Part shown: positions 25,495-33,319 of the stretch, piece after piece
Numbering within the stretch: the first letter of the stretch is position 1
How the letters are laid out: every line of letters begins with the position of its first letter
NCBI RefSeq assembly: GCF_900104385.1
Contig: NZ_FNJA01000008.1
Coordinates: 124,001 to 188,000 of the forward strand
Length of the DNA: 64,000 nt
Origin: Rhodoferax sp. OV413
Lineage (GTDB): Bacteria; Pseudomonadota; Gammaproteobacteria; Burkholderiales; Burkholderiaceae_C
Reading direction: 5' to 3'
Notes under the pieces: model-generated
Told to the model about the DNA's origin: nothing
Databases searched by the model: none
What the model saw: the letters and a program-made list of their open reading frames with translations, nothing else
Translations under genes and position numbers: made by a program

Positions 25495-27126
25495 TCAGTT
25501 AAAGAACTTGGCTACGCTGAGCAAAGTGCGGTAAATCCCCCAGGCCAGCGGCAGGCCGACAGCCACCCAGGCCAAACCGACCAGCACCGGGCTGACCGCA
25601 TGGTCATCCACCACGCCGCTGGAACCGACTTCGGAAGCCGCAGCTTTTTCATGGGCCAAGCGCTTTTCATGGGCCAGTTCGTCAGGGGTCATGAAATGCT
25701 TGTCGGCCAAGGGGCGCACCATCAGATTGCACAGCAGCCCGATCACCAGCATGCCCACCAGGATGTACATGGTCTGGTTGTAGACCTGCTCGCGCGGAAT
25801 GCCCAGGCCCAGTTGGTATTCGCGCATGTAGTTCACGATCACCGGGCCCAGAATGCCGGCGGTAGCCCAGGCGGTCAGCAGCCGGCCATGGATGGCGCCG
25901 ACCATTTGCGTACCGAACAGGTCGGCCAGATAGGCCGGCACGGTGGCAAAACCACCGCCGTACATACTCAAAATCACGCAGAACGCACCGACGAACAGCA
26001 CGATGTTGCCAGCTGCCGCGCTGCCTGGCACGCTGAAATACATCACGCCACCCAGCACAAAGAACACCACATAGGTCAGCTTGCGGCCCAGCTTGTCGGA
26101 CAGGCTGGCCCAGAAGAAACGGCCACCGATATTGAACAGGCTCAGCAGCGCGGTAAAGCCCGCAGCCACCGAGGCAATCGCGGCCAGCTGGGTCTTGTCG
26201 AGCTCACCAAACTTCTGCGCGACGCCGATCAACGAACCACCGAAAACTTCTTGCAGCATGGGCGACGCCATGCCGATCACGCCGATACCGGCACTCACGT
26301 TCATACACAGCACCATCCAGATCAGCCAGAACTGGGGAATGCCCCAGACCTTCTTCACATGCACATGGCGCTGCGTGATCATGGCGTTGTTGACCTGTGC
26401 GGGGGGTGGAGTCCAGCCCGCAGGCTTCCAACCGGTTTCAGGCACACGGTAGGTCAGGGCGCCGGCCATCATGAACACAAAATAGACCAGGGCCATGACC
26501 ACAAAGGTCTGGGCCACGCCTACGTCGGTGGGGGTGGCAAAGTACTTCATCAGGTCGGCTGCCAGCGGCGAGCCGATCATGGCGCCGCCACCGAAGCCCA
26601 TGATGGCCATGCCGGTGGCCATACCGCGGCGGTCCGGAAACCACTTGATCAAGGTCGACACCGGCGAGATGTAGCCCAGCCCCAGGCCGATGCCGCCAAT
26701 GATGCCCGAGCCAACGATCATCAGCCAGAACTGGTGCATGTAGACGCCCAGCGCCGACAGCAGCATGCCGCCGCACCAGCACACTGCCGACACCACACCG
26801 GCCTTGCGCGGGCCAGCCCGCTCTAGCCAGCCGCCCCAGAGTGCGGCCGAAGAGCCCAGCAACACAAAGAACAGGGTATACATCCACCCCAGGGTGGATA
26901 TCTTCCAGTCACAACTGGTGGTGAAAAGCTCAGCCCAGAAGCCCACATCGGGGCCGCATTTCACAGCTTCCTTGATGCCCAAGGCTTTGGAAAGCGGAAG
27001 CCAGAAAACCGAAAACCCATAGGCCATGCCAATGCACAGATGGATTGCGAGTGCGGCCGGGGGAACCAGCCAGCGGTTAAATCCAGGACCCGCAATAGTG
27101 CGTTCCTTGTCCAGAAATCCTGCCAT
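25495..27126 (-). CDS. OFA family MFS transporter (oxalate/formate antiporter type)
   Basis: A 543-residue inner-membrane transporter of the major facilitator superfamily, OFA subgroup. About 12-14 hydrophobic segments are visible; the N-terminus (FNRWLVPPAALAIHLCIGMAYGFSVFWLPLSKALG) and a GGIGLGLGYISPVSTLIKWFPDRRGMATG stretch are typical of the family. Members exchange oxalate and formate or carry related carboxylates. The start at 27126 has GGAG upstream. It faces, on the same strand, the chemoreceptor and the YdeP-type/fdhD operon, and is separated from them by a strong terminator, so it has its own transcript. Confidence 0.9.
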   Translation of the reverse strand: MAGFLDKERTIAGPGFNRWLVPPAALAIHLCIGMAYGFSVFWLPLSKALGIKEAVKCGPDVGFWAELFTTSCDWKISTLGWMYTLFFVLLGSSAALWGGWLERAGPRKAGVVSAVCWCGGMLLSALGVYMHQFWLMIVGSGIIGGIGLGLGYISPVSTLIKWFPDRRGMATGMAIMGFGGGAMIGSPLAADLMKYFATPTDVGVAQTFVVMALVYFVFMMAGALTYRVPETGWKPAGWTPPPAQVNNAMITQRHVHVKKVWGIPQFWLIWMVLCMNVSAGIGVIGMASPMLQEVFGGSLIGVAQKFGELDKTQLAAIASVAAGFTALLSLFNIGGRFFWASLSDKLGRKLTYVVFFVLGGVMYFSVPGSAAAGNIVLFVGAFCVILSMYGGGFATVPAYLADLFGTQMVGAIHGRLLTAWATAGILGPVIVNYMREYQLGLGIPREQVYNQTMYILVGMLVIGLLCNLMVRPLADKHFMTPDELAHEKRLAHEKAAASEVGSSGVVDDHAVSPVLVGLAWVAVGLPLAWGIYRTLLSVAKFFN

Positions 27127-27272
27127 TCATTACTCCTACGCGTTGGAAAACCCAAAATAAACAGTTGCAGTCTACACAATTGTTTACAAGTTTGCATTCT
27201 ACGAAGGAGAACAGGAATTATTTAACCCACTTACATCCGGTGTTGCTTTGGTGCTTAGACACGCTTTAAAGG

Positions 27273-28364
27273 TCAGGTGGTCTTGGAAATCGTGATGGAC
27301 GGAAACTTGGCCGAGAAGTCTTTGTTCTTGGCCGCAATCGCCACTGCCACCTGGCGCGCCACCGTCTTGTAAATGGCCGCAATATCGCCCTCCGGCTCGG
27401 CCACTACGGTCGGCTGGCCACCATCGGCCTGCACCCGGATCTGCATGTTCAAAGGCAGCGAACCCAGGTAAGCCATACCGAACTCGGCGGCCATCTTCTT
27501 ACCGCCATCGGCGCCGAAGATATGTTCGGCATGGCCGCACTGGCTACACACATGCACGGCCATGTTTTCCACGATGCCCAGGATGGGCACGCCCACCTTT
27601 TCGAACATCTTGATGCCCTTGCGCGCATCTAGCAGCGCTATGTCTTGCGGCGTGGTAACAATGACCGCACCCGTCATGGGTACGCGCTGGCTCAGGGTGA
27701 GCTGGATGTCGCCGGTGCCGGGCGGCATGTCGACGACCAGATAGTCCAGATCCTTCCAGTTGGTCTGGCGCAGCAACTGCTCCAGCGCCTGGGTGGCCAT
27801 GGGGCCGCGCCAGACCATGGCCTGGTCCTGGTCGACCAGAAAACCGATAGACATGACCTGCACGCCGTGGTTTTCCAGCGGCTCCATGGTCTTGCCGTCG
27901 GCACTTTCGGGCTTGCCCTGGATACCCATCATCATGGGCAGGCTGGGGCCGTAGATGTCCGCATCCAGCAGGCCTACACGCGCGCCTTCGGCCGCCAGGG
28001 CCAGGGCGATGTTGACGGCCGTGGTGCTCTTGCCCACGCCGCCTTTGCCCGATGCCACGGCCACAATATTCTTCACGCCCGGCAGCAATTGCACGCCGCG
28101 CTGTACCGCATGGGCCGCCACCTTGGTGCTGATGCCGACCTGCACGTTGGCCACGCCCGGCAAGCCTTGCACTGCAGCGGTCAGGGCCGCCTGCAAAGCT
28201 GGCTCCTGGCTCTTGGCGGGGTAACCCAGCTCCACGGAAAACGCAACATCGCCGTTGCGCACGCTCAGGTTGCGGATAGCTTTGGTGGATACAAAATCAT
28301 GGCCGGTGTTGGGATCGATCACGCTTTTGAGAGCGTCCAGCACCTGCTGTTCGGAAAGGGACAT
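27273..28364 (-). CDS. apbC: Iron-sulfur cluster carrier protein ApbC/Mrp
   Basis: A 363-residue P-loop ATPase that carries and delivers Fe-S clusters in the cytoplasm. An N-terminal MIP18-like domain (1-85, with SVIDPNTGHDFV) precedes the ATPase with a deviant Walker A SGKGGVGKS at 105-113 and a conserved DADIYGPSLPMM segment. The cluster-binding CSQC (CxxC) motif is near residue 270, followed by GHAEHIFGADGG. Length and motif order are as in E. coli ApbC (Mrp). In many betaproteobacteria this gene neighbours metG; here metG is about 5 kb away. Confidence 0.95.
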   Translation of the reverse strand: MSLSEQQVLDALKSVIDPNTGHDFVSTKAIRNLSVRNGDVAFSVELGYPAKSQEPALQAALTAAVQGLPGVANVQVGISTKVAAHAVQRGVQLLPGVKNIVAVASGKGGVGKSTTAVNIALALAAEGARVGLLDADIYGPSLPMMMGIQGKPESADGKTMEPLENHGVQVMSIGFLVDQDQAMVWRGPMATQALEQLLRQTNWKDLDYLVVDMPPGTGDIQLTLSQRVPMTGAVIVTTPQDIALLDARKGIKMFEKVGVPILGIVENMAVHVCSQCGHAEHIFGADGGKKMAAEFGMAYLGSLPLNMQIRVQADGGQPTVVAEPEGDIAAIYKTVARQVAVAIAAKNKDFSAKFPSITISKTT

Positions 28365-28378
28365 GCATAACTCCTATG

Positions 28379-28411
28379 GGGCGCGTAGTCTATTCTCAAA
28401 CCTACGCGCCC
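28379..28411. terminator. Perfect hairpin between apbC and BI-1 genes
   Basis: GGGCGCGTAG (28379-28388) and CTACGCGCCC (28402-28411) are a perfect 10 bp inverted repeat with a 13 nt loop. There is no clear T-run. It lies behind the BI-1 gene and ahead of apbC, so it could end the first transcript or structure the apbC leader. Confidence 0.4.
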
Positions 28412-28434
28412 ACCCCTGGTGGGGGCATGCGGAG

Positions 28435-29127
28435 TTAGTCGTCGCTGCCGCCGATCCCAAACAGGCTCAGCAGGCTGCTGAACAAATTAAAGATCGACAG
28501 GTACAGGCCCACCGTGGCCATCACGTAGTTGGTCTCGCCACCGTTCACGATGCGGCTGGTGTCCATCAGGATCAGGCCGGCCGACAACAAGGCCACCATG
28601 GCCGACACCGCCAGACTCAGCGCCGGGATCTCCAGAAACACCGCCGCCAGGCCGGCCAGAATAGCGATCACCATGCCGGCAAACAGAAAGCCGGACATGA
28701 AGCTGAAGTCACGCTTGGACGTCACCGCCCAGGCCGACAGCGCCAGAAAGGTTGCGCCGGTGGCCGCCAAGGCCATGGTGACGACCTGCGCGCCGCCAGG
28801 CATGGCCAGTGAACGGGCCACCACCGGGCCGAGCGCATAGCCCATGAAGCCGGTAAAGGCGAACACGGCGGGCAAGGCCCAGCCGCTGTTCTTCAGCTTG
28901 TGCACTGCGAACAGCAGGCCAAAGCTGCCGACCAGCATGACGATCAGGCCAGGCGCCGGCGCCTGGAACACGATGCCCAGGGTAGCGACTGCGGCGCTGA
29001 ACAGCAGCGTCATGGCTAGCAACGCGTAGGTATTGCGCAGCACGCGATGGGCGGCGGTGGGCAGGGTTGACGGGGTTTGCACCCCAAGCGCGTTGTCCGA
29101 CCGGACAGGGCGGGAAATATGTTCCAT
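28435..29127 (-). CDS. Bax inhibitor-1/YccA family protein
   Basis: A 230-residue inner-membrane protein of the BI-1/YccA superfamily with about seven transmembrane helices after a polar 30-residue N-terminus. Typical features are RNTYALLAMTLLFSAAVA at the first helix, FTGFMGYALGPV in the middle, and a C-terminal SAGLILMDTSRIVNGGETNYVMATVGLYLSIFNLF. Bacterial members modulate the FtsH protease or act as Ca2+ leak channels. The start at 29127 has GGAGC upstream. It is divergent from the NhaR-type regulator gene, with 96 bp between them. Confidence 0.93.
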   Translation of the reverse strand: MEHISRPVRSDNALGVQTPSTLPTAAHRVLRNTYALLAMTLLFSAAVATLGIVFQAPAPGLIVMLVGSFGLLFAVHKLKNSGWALPAVFAFTGFMGYALGPVVARSLAMPGGAQVVTMALAATGATFLALSAWAVTSKRDFSFMSGFLFAGMVIAILAGLAAVFLEIPALSLAVSAMVALLSAGLILMDTSRIVNGGETNYVMATVGLYLSIFNLFSSLLSLFGIGGSDD

Positions 29128-29223
29128 GGATAGCTCCAAAGTGAAAGATGGGCTTACCTTACGCGCGTATTGATTTCCAAAAAAGCAGATAATTAAGAAA
29201 CAACACTTCGTAAAAAACTGCTT

Positions 29224-30108
29224 ATGGACACGTCTTTTAGCTACCGGCACTTGCACTATTTCTGGGTGGTGGCCCGCGAAGGCGGCATGGCCCGCGCCGC
29301 CGACCGCCTGGGCATGGCAGTGCAAACCGTCAGCACCCAGGTGCGCGAACTGGAGCGCTCGTTGGGCGTCACCCTGCTCAAGCCTGTAGGCCGCGGCTTG
29401 GTGCTGACCGAGGCCGGTGTCGCCGCCATGCGCCAGGCCGACCTGATTTTCCAGCTGGGCGAAGAGCTGCCCGCCATGGTCCACGATGCCGTGAGCGCGC
29501 CCTCGGTGCGGCTGGCGGTGGGCATTTCCGAGGGGCTGCCCAAGCTGGTGGTGCGCCGCCTGCTGCAGCCGGTGATGCAAGAACCGCATCTGCGCCTGCT
29601 CTGCCATGAAGACGAGTTCGATGATCTGCTGGGCGATCTGGCGCTGCACCGCCTGGACGTGGTGCTGGCCGACCGCCCGGCCGCCGCCAACCCCAACCTC
29701 AAGGTCTATAGCCACGCGCTGGGCACCTCGCCTATGGCCTGGTATGCGCCGCCGGGTTTGGCCGAGGCCGCACAGCAGGACTTTCCGCGCTCGCTGGCCA
29801 AGGTGCCGGTGCTGCTGCCCACCACCCATGCCGCGGTGCGGCCGCGGCTCGACCACTGGTTTGAACGCCTGGGCATCAAACCGCATACCGTGGGCGAATT
29901 TGAAGACAGTGCCTTGCTGGTGACCTTCGGCTCCAGTGGCATGGGTGTGTTCGCCGCCGCCGAATGGGTGCACGACGAGCTGACCACACGCTTTGGCGTG
30001 CAGCGCATCGGTGCCTGCGAGGGGGTGGAAGAGCGCTTCTACGCGATTGGCACCGAGAAAAAGGTCCAGCACCCGCTGGTCCAGCGGCTGCTGCCCGGTA
30101 AGACGTAA
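29224..30108 (+). CDS. LysR-type regulator, NhaR-like
   Basis: A 294-residue LysR-type regulator. The N-terminal winged helix (SYRHLHYFWVVAREGGMARAADRLGMAVQTVSTQVRELE) and the GVSEGLPKLVVRRLLQP-type start of the effector domain resemble NhaR, the activator of the Na+/H+ antiporter gene nhaA in E. coli. No nhaA is adjacent, so the target here is open; the closest divergent gene encodes the BI-1 protein. The intergenic 96 bp could hold its binding site. Confidence 0.85.
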   Translation: MDTSFSYRHLHYFWVVAREGGMARAADRLGMAVQTVSTQVRELERSLGVTLLKPVGRGLVLTEAGVAAMRQADLIFQLGEELPAMVHDAVSAPSVRLAVGISEGLPKLVVRRLLQPVMQEPHLRLLCHEDEFDDLLGDLALHRLDVVLADRPAAANPNLKVYSHALGTSPMAWYAPPGLAEAAQQDFPRSLAKVPVLLPTTHAAVRPRLDHWFERLGIKPHTVGEFEDSALLVTFGSSGMGVFAAAEWVHDELTTRFGVQRIGACEGVEERFYAIGTEKKVQHPLVQRLLPGKT

Positions 30109-30408
30109 TCAGGCGCCGCCGACGGCCCCGGCCATGCCCAGCCCAGTCCTGGCGATCCGCATGCGCGGAGCCCGGCGTACCGCCGCAGGCTGCGCAATCT
30201 GAAAATCCACCGACGGCTCGGCGCTGAGCCGCACGCTGACCGCCTGCGGCGCGGTCCAGCTACCATGGGCCTGCAGCCACACGTCTTCGCTGCGACCGTC
30301 CTGCGTCAACCACAGGCAGCCGGTGCTGACGCGGACCACCGCACCGGCAGGCAAACGCAGAGCCACCACGTCCGGTGTGCGCAATTCGAAATGTTCAATT
30401 CTGACCAT
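30109..30408 (-). CDS. DUF2917 family protein
   Basis: A 99-residue protein with the DUF2917 pattern: LPAGAVVRVSTGCLWLTQDGRSEDVWLQAHGSW, a small all-beta, cupin-like segment. It is commonly found in Burkholderiales near transcriptional regulators; its function is unknown. The start at 30408 has AGGAG 7 bp upstream. It is divergent from the MocR-type regulator gene and the two share the region with TACAGT repeats, so it may be regulated by that protein (inference). It converges with the NhaR-like gene, whose stop codon it abuts. Confidence 0.8.
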   Translation of the reverse strand: MVRIEHFELRTPDVVALRLPAGAVVRVSTGCLWLTQDGRSEDVWLQAHGSWTAPQAVSVRLSAEPSVDFQIAQPAAVRRAPRMRIARTGLGMAGAVGGA

Positions 30409-30456
30409 CGCCGTCTCCTGAAAACCCCCACCACGGCTTGCGGTGGAATGGCATTC

Positions 30457-30492
30457 ACTGTAATCTTGCAACCTATACAGTACCAGTACAGT
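30457..30492. promoter_or_regulatory. TACAGT repeats, probable MocR operator
   Basis: ACTGTA (30457-30462) is followed by two direct TACAGT copies (30476-30481 and 30487-30492) spaced 11 bp apart, about one DNA turn. MocR/GntR regulators commonly bind direct repeats between their own gene and the divergent target. The repeats are seen directly; the binding assignment is inferred. Confidence 0.5.
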
Positions 30493-30616
30493 TAAGCGAA
30501 TAGCTTCAGCCACTGGCCTGCTGAAGCCACCAATACAGTCCATACCCACCACCGCCATCCCGCCTACCGAACACAGTTCCACCCTGGGCGCGCAGACCAC
30601 CCTGGTCGACCAACTG

Positions 30617-31999
30617 GTGCAGTGGGCCGAGCAGCGCATCCAGCAGCAGGTGTTTCGCCCCGGCATGCGCATGCCCTCGGTGCGCGAACTGGCACAAGAG
30701 CGCGGCGTGTCGCGCTTTACTGTGGTGGCCGCCTACGAGCGGCTGGTGGCGCGCGGGCACCTGCTGGCGCGGCGCGGCGCGGGTTTTTTTGTGCGCGAGG
30801 CTACGCCCCCGGCCGGCACGCGCGCCAAGTCGGCCCCGGCGCGCAGCAAACCGCAGCAAGCCATCAACATGGGCTGGATGGTGCGCAATATGACCAGCGG
30901 CATTCCGGCCCACCTGTCGCCAGGCTCGGGCTATCTGCCGCCCGACATGAGCGGCGGCGACCTGCTCAAAATGGGCCTGCGCACATTGGCCAACCACAGC
31001 ACCAGCCTGCAACTGGCGCAGGGGGCATCCGCACAGGGCTACGCCCCGCTACGCACGCAAATCCAGCGCACGCTGGCCGAACGCGAGATCCAGGCCCATC
31101 CGGCGCAAATACTCACCACCACCGGCGCAGCCCAGGCCATCGACCTGATTTTTCGCATGCTGCTGCGCCCTGGCGATACCGTGCTGGTGGGTGAGCCGGG
31201 CTGGTGCAATCCGTTGCTGTGGCTGCAGGGGGTGGAGGTAGTAGGCGTGCCCTACACCCCGCAAGGGCTGGACGTGCAGGCCCTCACCGCGCTGGTCGAG
31301 AAGCACAAGCCCAAGCTGATGTTCCTCAACCCGGTGCTGCACAACCCCACCGGAACCCTGCTGAGTGCGGCCACGGCCTACCAGATTCTGCGGCTGGCCG
31401 AAGCCCACAACATCCTGGTCATCGAAGACGATATCTATTCCGACTTTCTGCCCCAGGGCATGGCCGTGACCCGGCTGGCCAGCCTGGACCAGCTGCGCCG
31501 GGTGGTGTACGTAAACAGCTACTCCAAAATGCTCGCGCCCAACATCCGCGTGGGCTATCTGGCCGGCCCGGCCGAGCTGATCGATACCCTGACCACGCAC
31601 AAGCTGTTGACCGCCCTGACAACCCCCGAGATCAACGAACGCATCGTCTACAAGGCGCTGACTGAAGGCAGCTACCGCAAGCACTGCCAGCGGGTCCACG
31701 CGGCCCTGGACAGCCTGCGCGAGCCCGCCTTCAAGCGCATGCAAGACCTGGGACTGCAGGCTTTTTGCCAGCCGCAGGCCGGCTTTCTGGGCTGGTTCGA
31801 CACCGGGGTGGACACCAACCATCTGGCCGCCCTGGGCCTGGACGCTGGCTACCTGCTGCGTCCGGGCGCGCTGTTCTCGCTGCGGCAAACACCTAGCACG
31901 TGGATGGGCATCAACATCGCCACCAGCCACGACCCCGGCATGCTCGCTTGGTTGGCCAAAACCCTGGAGCAGCTGCGCCAGCGTAGCGAAAAACCCTGA
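30617..31999 (+). CDS. MocR-type regulator (GntR helix-turn-helix fused to aminotransferase)
   Basis: A protein of at least 460 residues. A GntR winged helix (about 1-70: FRPGMRMPSVRELAQERGVSRFTVVAAYERLVARGHL) is fused to a fold-type I PLP-dependent aminotransferase domain with HNPTGTLL and NSYSKMLAPNIRVGYLAGP, whose Lys is the predicted PLP anchor. Such proteins sense PLP or amino compounds and regulate a neighbouring gene. The annotated GTG start cuts into the first helix. The frame is open back to a TAA at 30461-30463 and encodes plausible helix-1 residues upstream (ending TTLVDQL), but holds no ATG, GTG or TTG there. The true start may be a non-canonical codon such as ATA or ATC. Divergent from the DUF2917 gene. 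Confidence 0.88.
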   Translation: MQWAEQRIQQQVFRPGMRMPSVRELAQERGVSRFTVVAAYERLVARGHLLARRGAGFFVREATPPAGTRAKSAPARSKPQQAINMGWMVRNMTSGIPAHLSPGSGYLPPDMSGGDLLKMGLRTLANHSTSLQLAQGASAQGYAPLRTQIQRTLAEREIQAHPAQILTTTGAAQAIDLIFRMLLRPGDTVLVGEPGWCNPLLWLQGVEVVGVPYTPQGLDVQALTALVEKHKPKLMFLNPVLHNPTGTLLSAATAYQILRLAEAHNILVIEDDIYSDFLPQGMAVTRLASLDQLRRVVYVNSYSKMLAPNIRVGYLAGPAELIDTLTTHKLLTALTTPEINERIVYKALTEGSYRKHCQRVHAALDSLREPAFKRMQDLGLQAFCQPQAGFLGWFDTGVDTNHLAALGLDAGYLLRPGALFSLRQTPSTWMGINIATSHDPGMLAWLAKTLEQLRQRSEKP

Positions 32000-32043
32000 G
32001 AAATCTGCCGCCCCATTCCCGGCCCCGCCTTCCATAATCAGCT

Positions 32044-33288
32044 ATGCCAAACACGCAATATGCACCGCACGCCGAGGCCCCCGCCCCCCTCCCCGCGACC
32101 GGCCTGCTGCTCACCGGCGGCGGCGCGCGCGCGGCCTACCAGGTAGGCGTGCTGGAAGCCATTTCCGATCTACGGCTGGCCAGCGGCGCCGGCCAGCAGG
32201 GCAACCCCTTCCCCATCATCACCGGCACCTCGGCCGGGGCCTTGAACGCCGCAGCACTGGCCTGCGGGGCCGACGACTTTGACACCGCGGTGCGGCGCAT
32301 CGTCAACGTCTGGGAGAACATGGAAGCCGGCCAGGTCTACCGCACCGACCCGATCGGCGTGATGCGCAGCGGCGCGCGCTGGCTGACCCTGCTGTCGGTC
32401 GGCTGGATGCTGGCCAAATGGCGCAAGGTACAGCCGCGCTCGCTGCTGGACAACCGCCCGCTGCGCGAGTTGCTGGGCAGCATGGTGCCGCTGGAGCGCC
32501 TGCCCAGCCTGGTCCAGCAAGGCCATGTGCAGGCCCTGGCCGTCACCGCGTCCAGCTACAGCTCGGGCGAGCACATGACCTTCTTCGAAGGCATCGCCAC
32601 GCTGCAGCCCTGGACCCGCTCGCAACGCCAAGGCCAGCGCAATCGGCTGACCTTGGACCACCTGCTGGCCTCGTCTGCCATCCCTTTCGTCTTTCCGGCC
32701 ATGCCGCTACCTGTCAACGGCCACCAGGAATACTTTGGTGATGGCTCAATGCGGCAATCTGCGCCTGTGGCAGCAGCTATTCATTTAGGAGCAGAGAAGG
32801 TGCTGGTAATCGGCGCCGGCCGCATGCACGAACCCAAGGGCGAGGCGCCGACCCTGGCCAACGACAGCTACCCCTCGCTAGCCCAGATCGCCGGGCATGC
32901 GCTGTCGAACATCTTTCTGGACGCGCTGGCGGTGGATGTAGAGCGGGCCCGGCGCATCAACCAGACCCTGGGCCTGATCCCGGCCGAGCTGCGCCACAAC
33001 AGCCAGCTGCGGCCCATCGAGCTGCTGCTGATCGCCCCGTCGCAGCGCATTGACGCGATTGCCGCGCGCCACGTGCACAACCTGCCGCCCACCATCCGCA
33101 CCATGCTTGGCGGCATGGGCATGTCGTCGCGGGCCGACGACGCCAAGGGCGCGGCCCTGGCCAGCTACCTGCTGTTCGAGTCCGGCTTCACCCGCGAGCT
33201 GATGGCGCTGGGCTATGCCGACGCCCGGGCCCAGAGCGCCGAGGTGTGTCGATTCTTCGACTGGCCCGAGGCCTCGCTGCCCGTCTAA
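32044..33288 (+). CDS. Patatin-like phospholipase
   Basis: A 414-residue patatin-family serine hydrolase. The oxyanion [11 protein letters not shown] motif lies at 25-35, the nucleophile elbow G61-T-S63-A-G is intact, and the catalytic aspartate is D233 in YFGDGSMRQ. It hydrolyses acyl esters of phospholipids or related lipids; no signal peptide is visible, so it acts at the cytoplasmic side or is exported by another route. The stretch from the DG motif onwards (residues 233-251) uses rare, AT-rich codons (TCT, CCT, GCA, GCT, ATT, TTA, GGA) unlike the rest and resembles the palindromic repeat. It lies between the MocR gene and metG. Confidence 0.92.
   Translation: MPNTQYAPHAEAPAPLPATGLLLTGGGARAAYQVGVLEAISDLRLASGAGQQGNPFPIITGTSAGALNAAALACGADDFDTAVRRIVNVWENMEAGQVYRTDPIGVMRSGARWLTLLSVGWMLAKWRKVQPRSLLDNRPLRELLGSMVPLERLPSLVQQGHVQALAVTASSYSSGEHMTFFEGIATLQPWTRSQRQGQRNRLTLDHLLASSAIPFVFPAMPLPVNGHQEYFGDGSMRQSAPVAAAIHLGAEKVLVIGAGRMHEPKGEAPTLANDSYPSLAQIAGHALSNIFLDALAVDVERARRINQTLGLIPAELRHNSQLRPIELLLIAPSQRIDAIAARHVHNLPPTIRTMLGGMGMSSRADDAKGAALASYLLFESGFTRELMALGYADARAQSAEVCRFFDWPEASLPV
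32740..32794 (+). repeat. Possible in-frame copy of the palindromic repeat (patatin gene)
   Basis: GGCTC-ATGCGG... followed by CTGCGCC..GCAGCAGCTATT and an ATTTAGGAGCA tail resembles the right half of the intergenic element. It encodes residues 233-251 including the catalytic Asp motif. The family often has related amino acids here, so part of the similarity could be convergent; this is the least certain in-frame copy. Confidence 0.35.
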
Positions 33289-33319
33289 AATCGTGGGCTG
33301 TTCTGAAAGCCCGTTCTCC

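Noticed and set aside
27600-27640. Repeat-like GCGC...TAGCAGCGCTA stretch inside apbC
   Set aside because: It encodes the strongly conserved DIALLDARKG motif of ApbC, so similarity to the repeat is probably coincidental.
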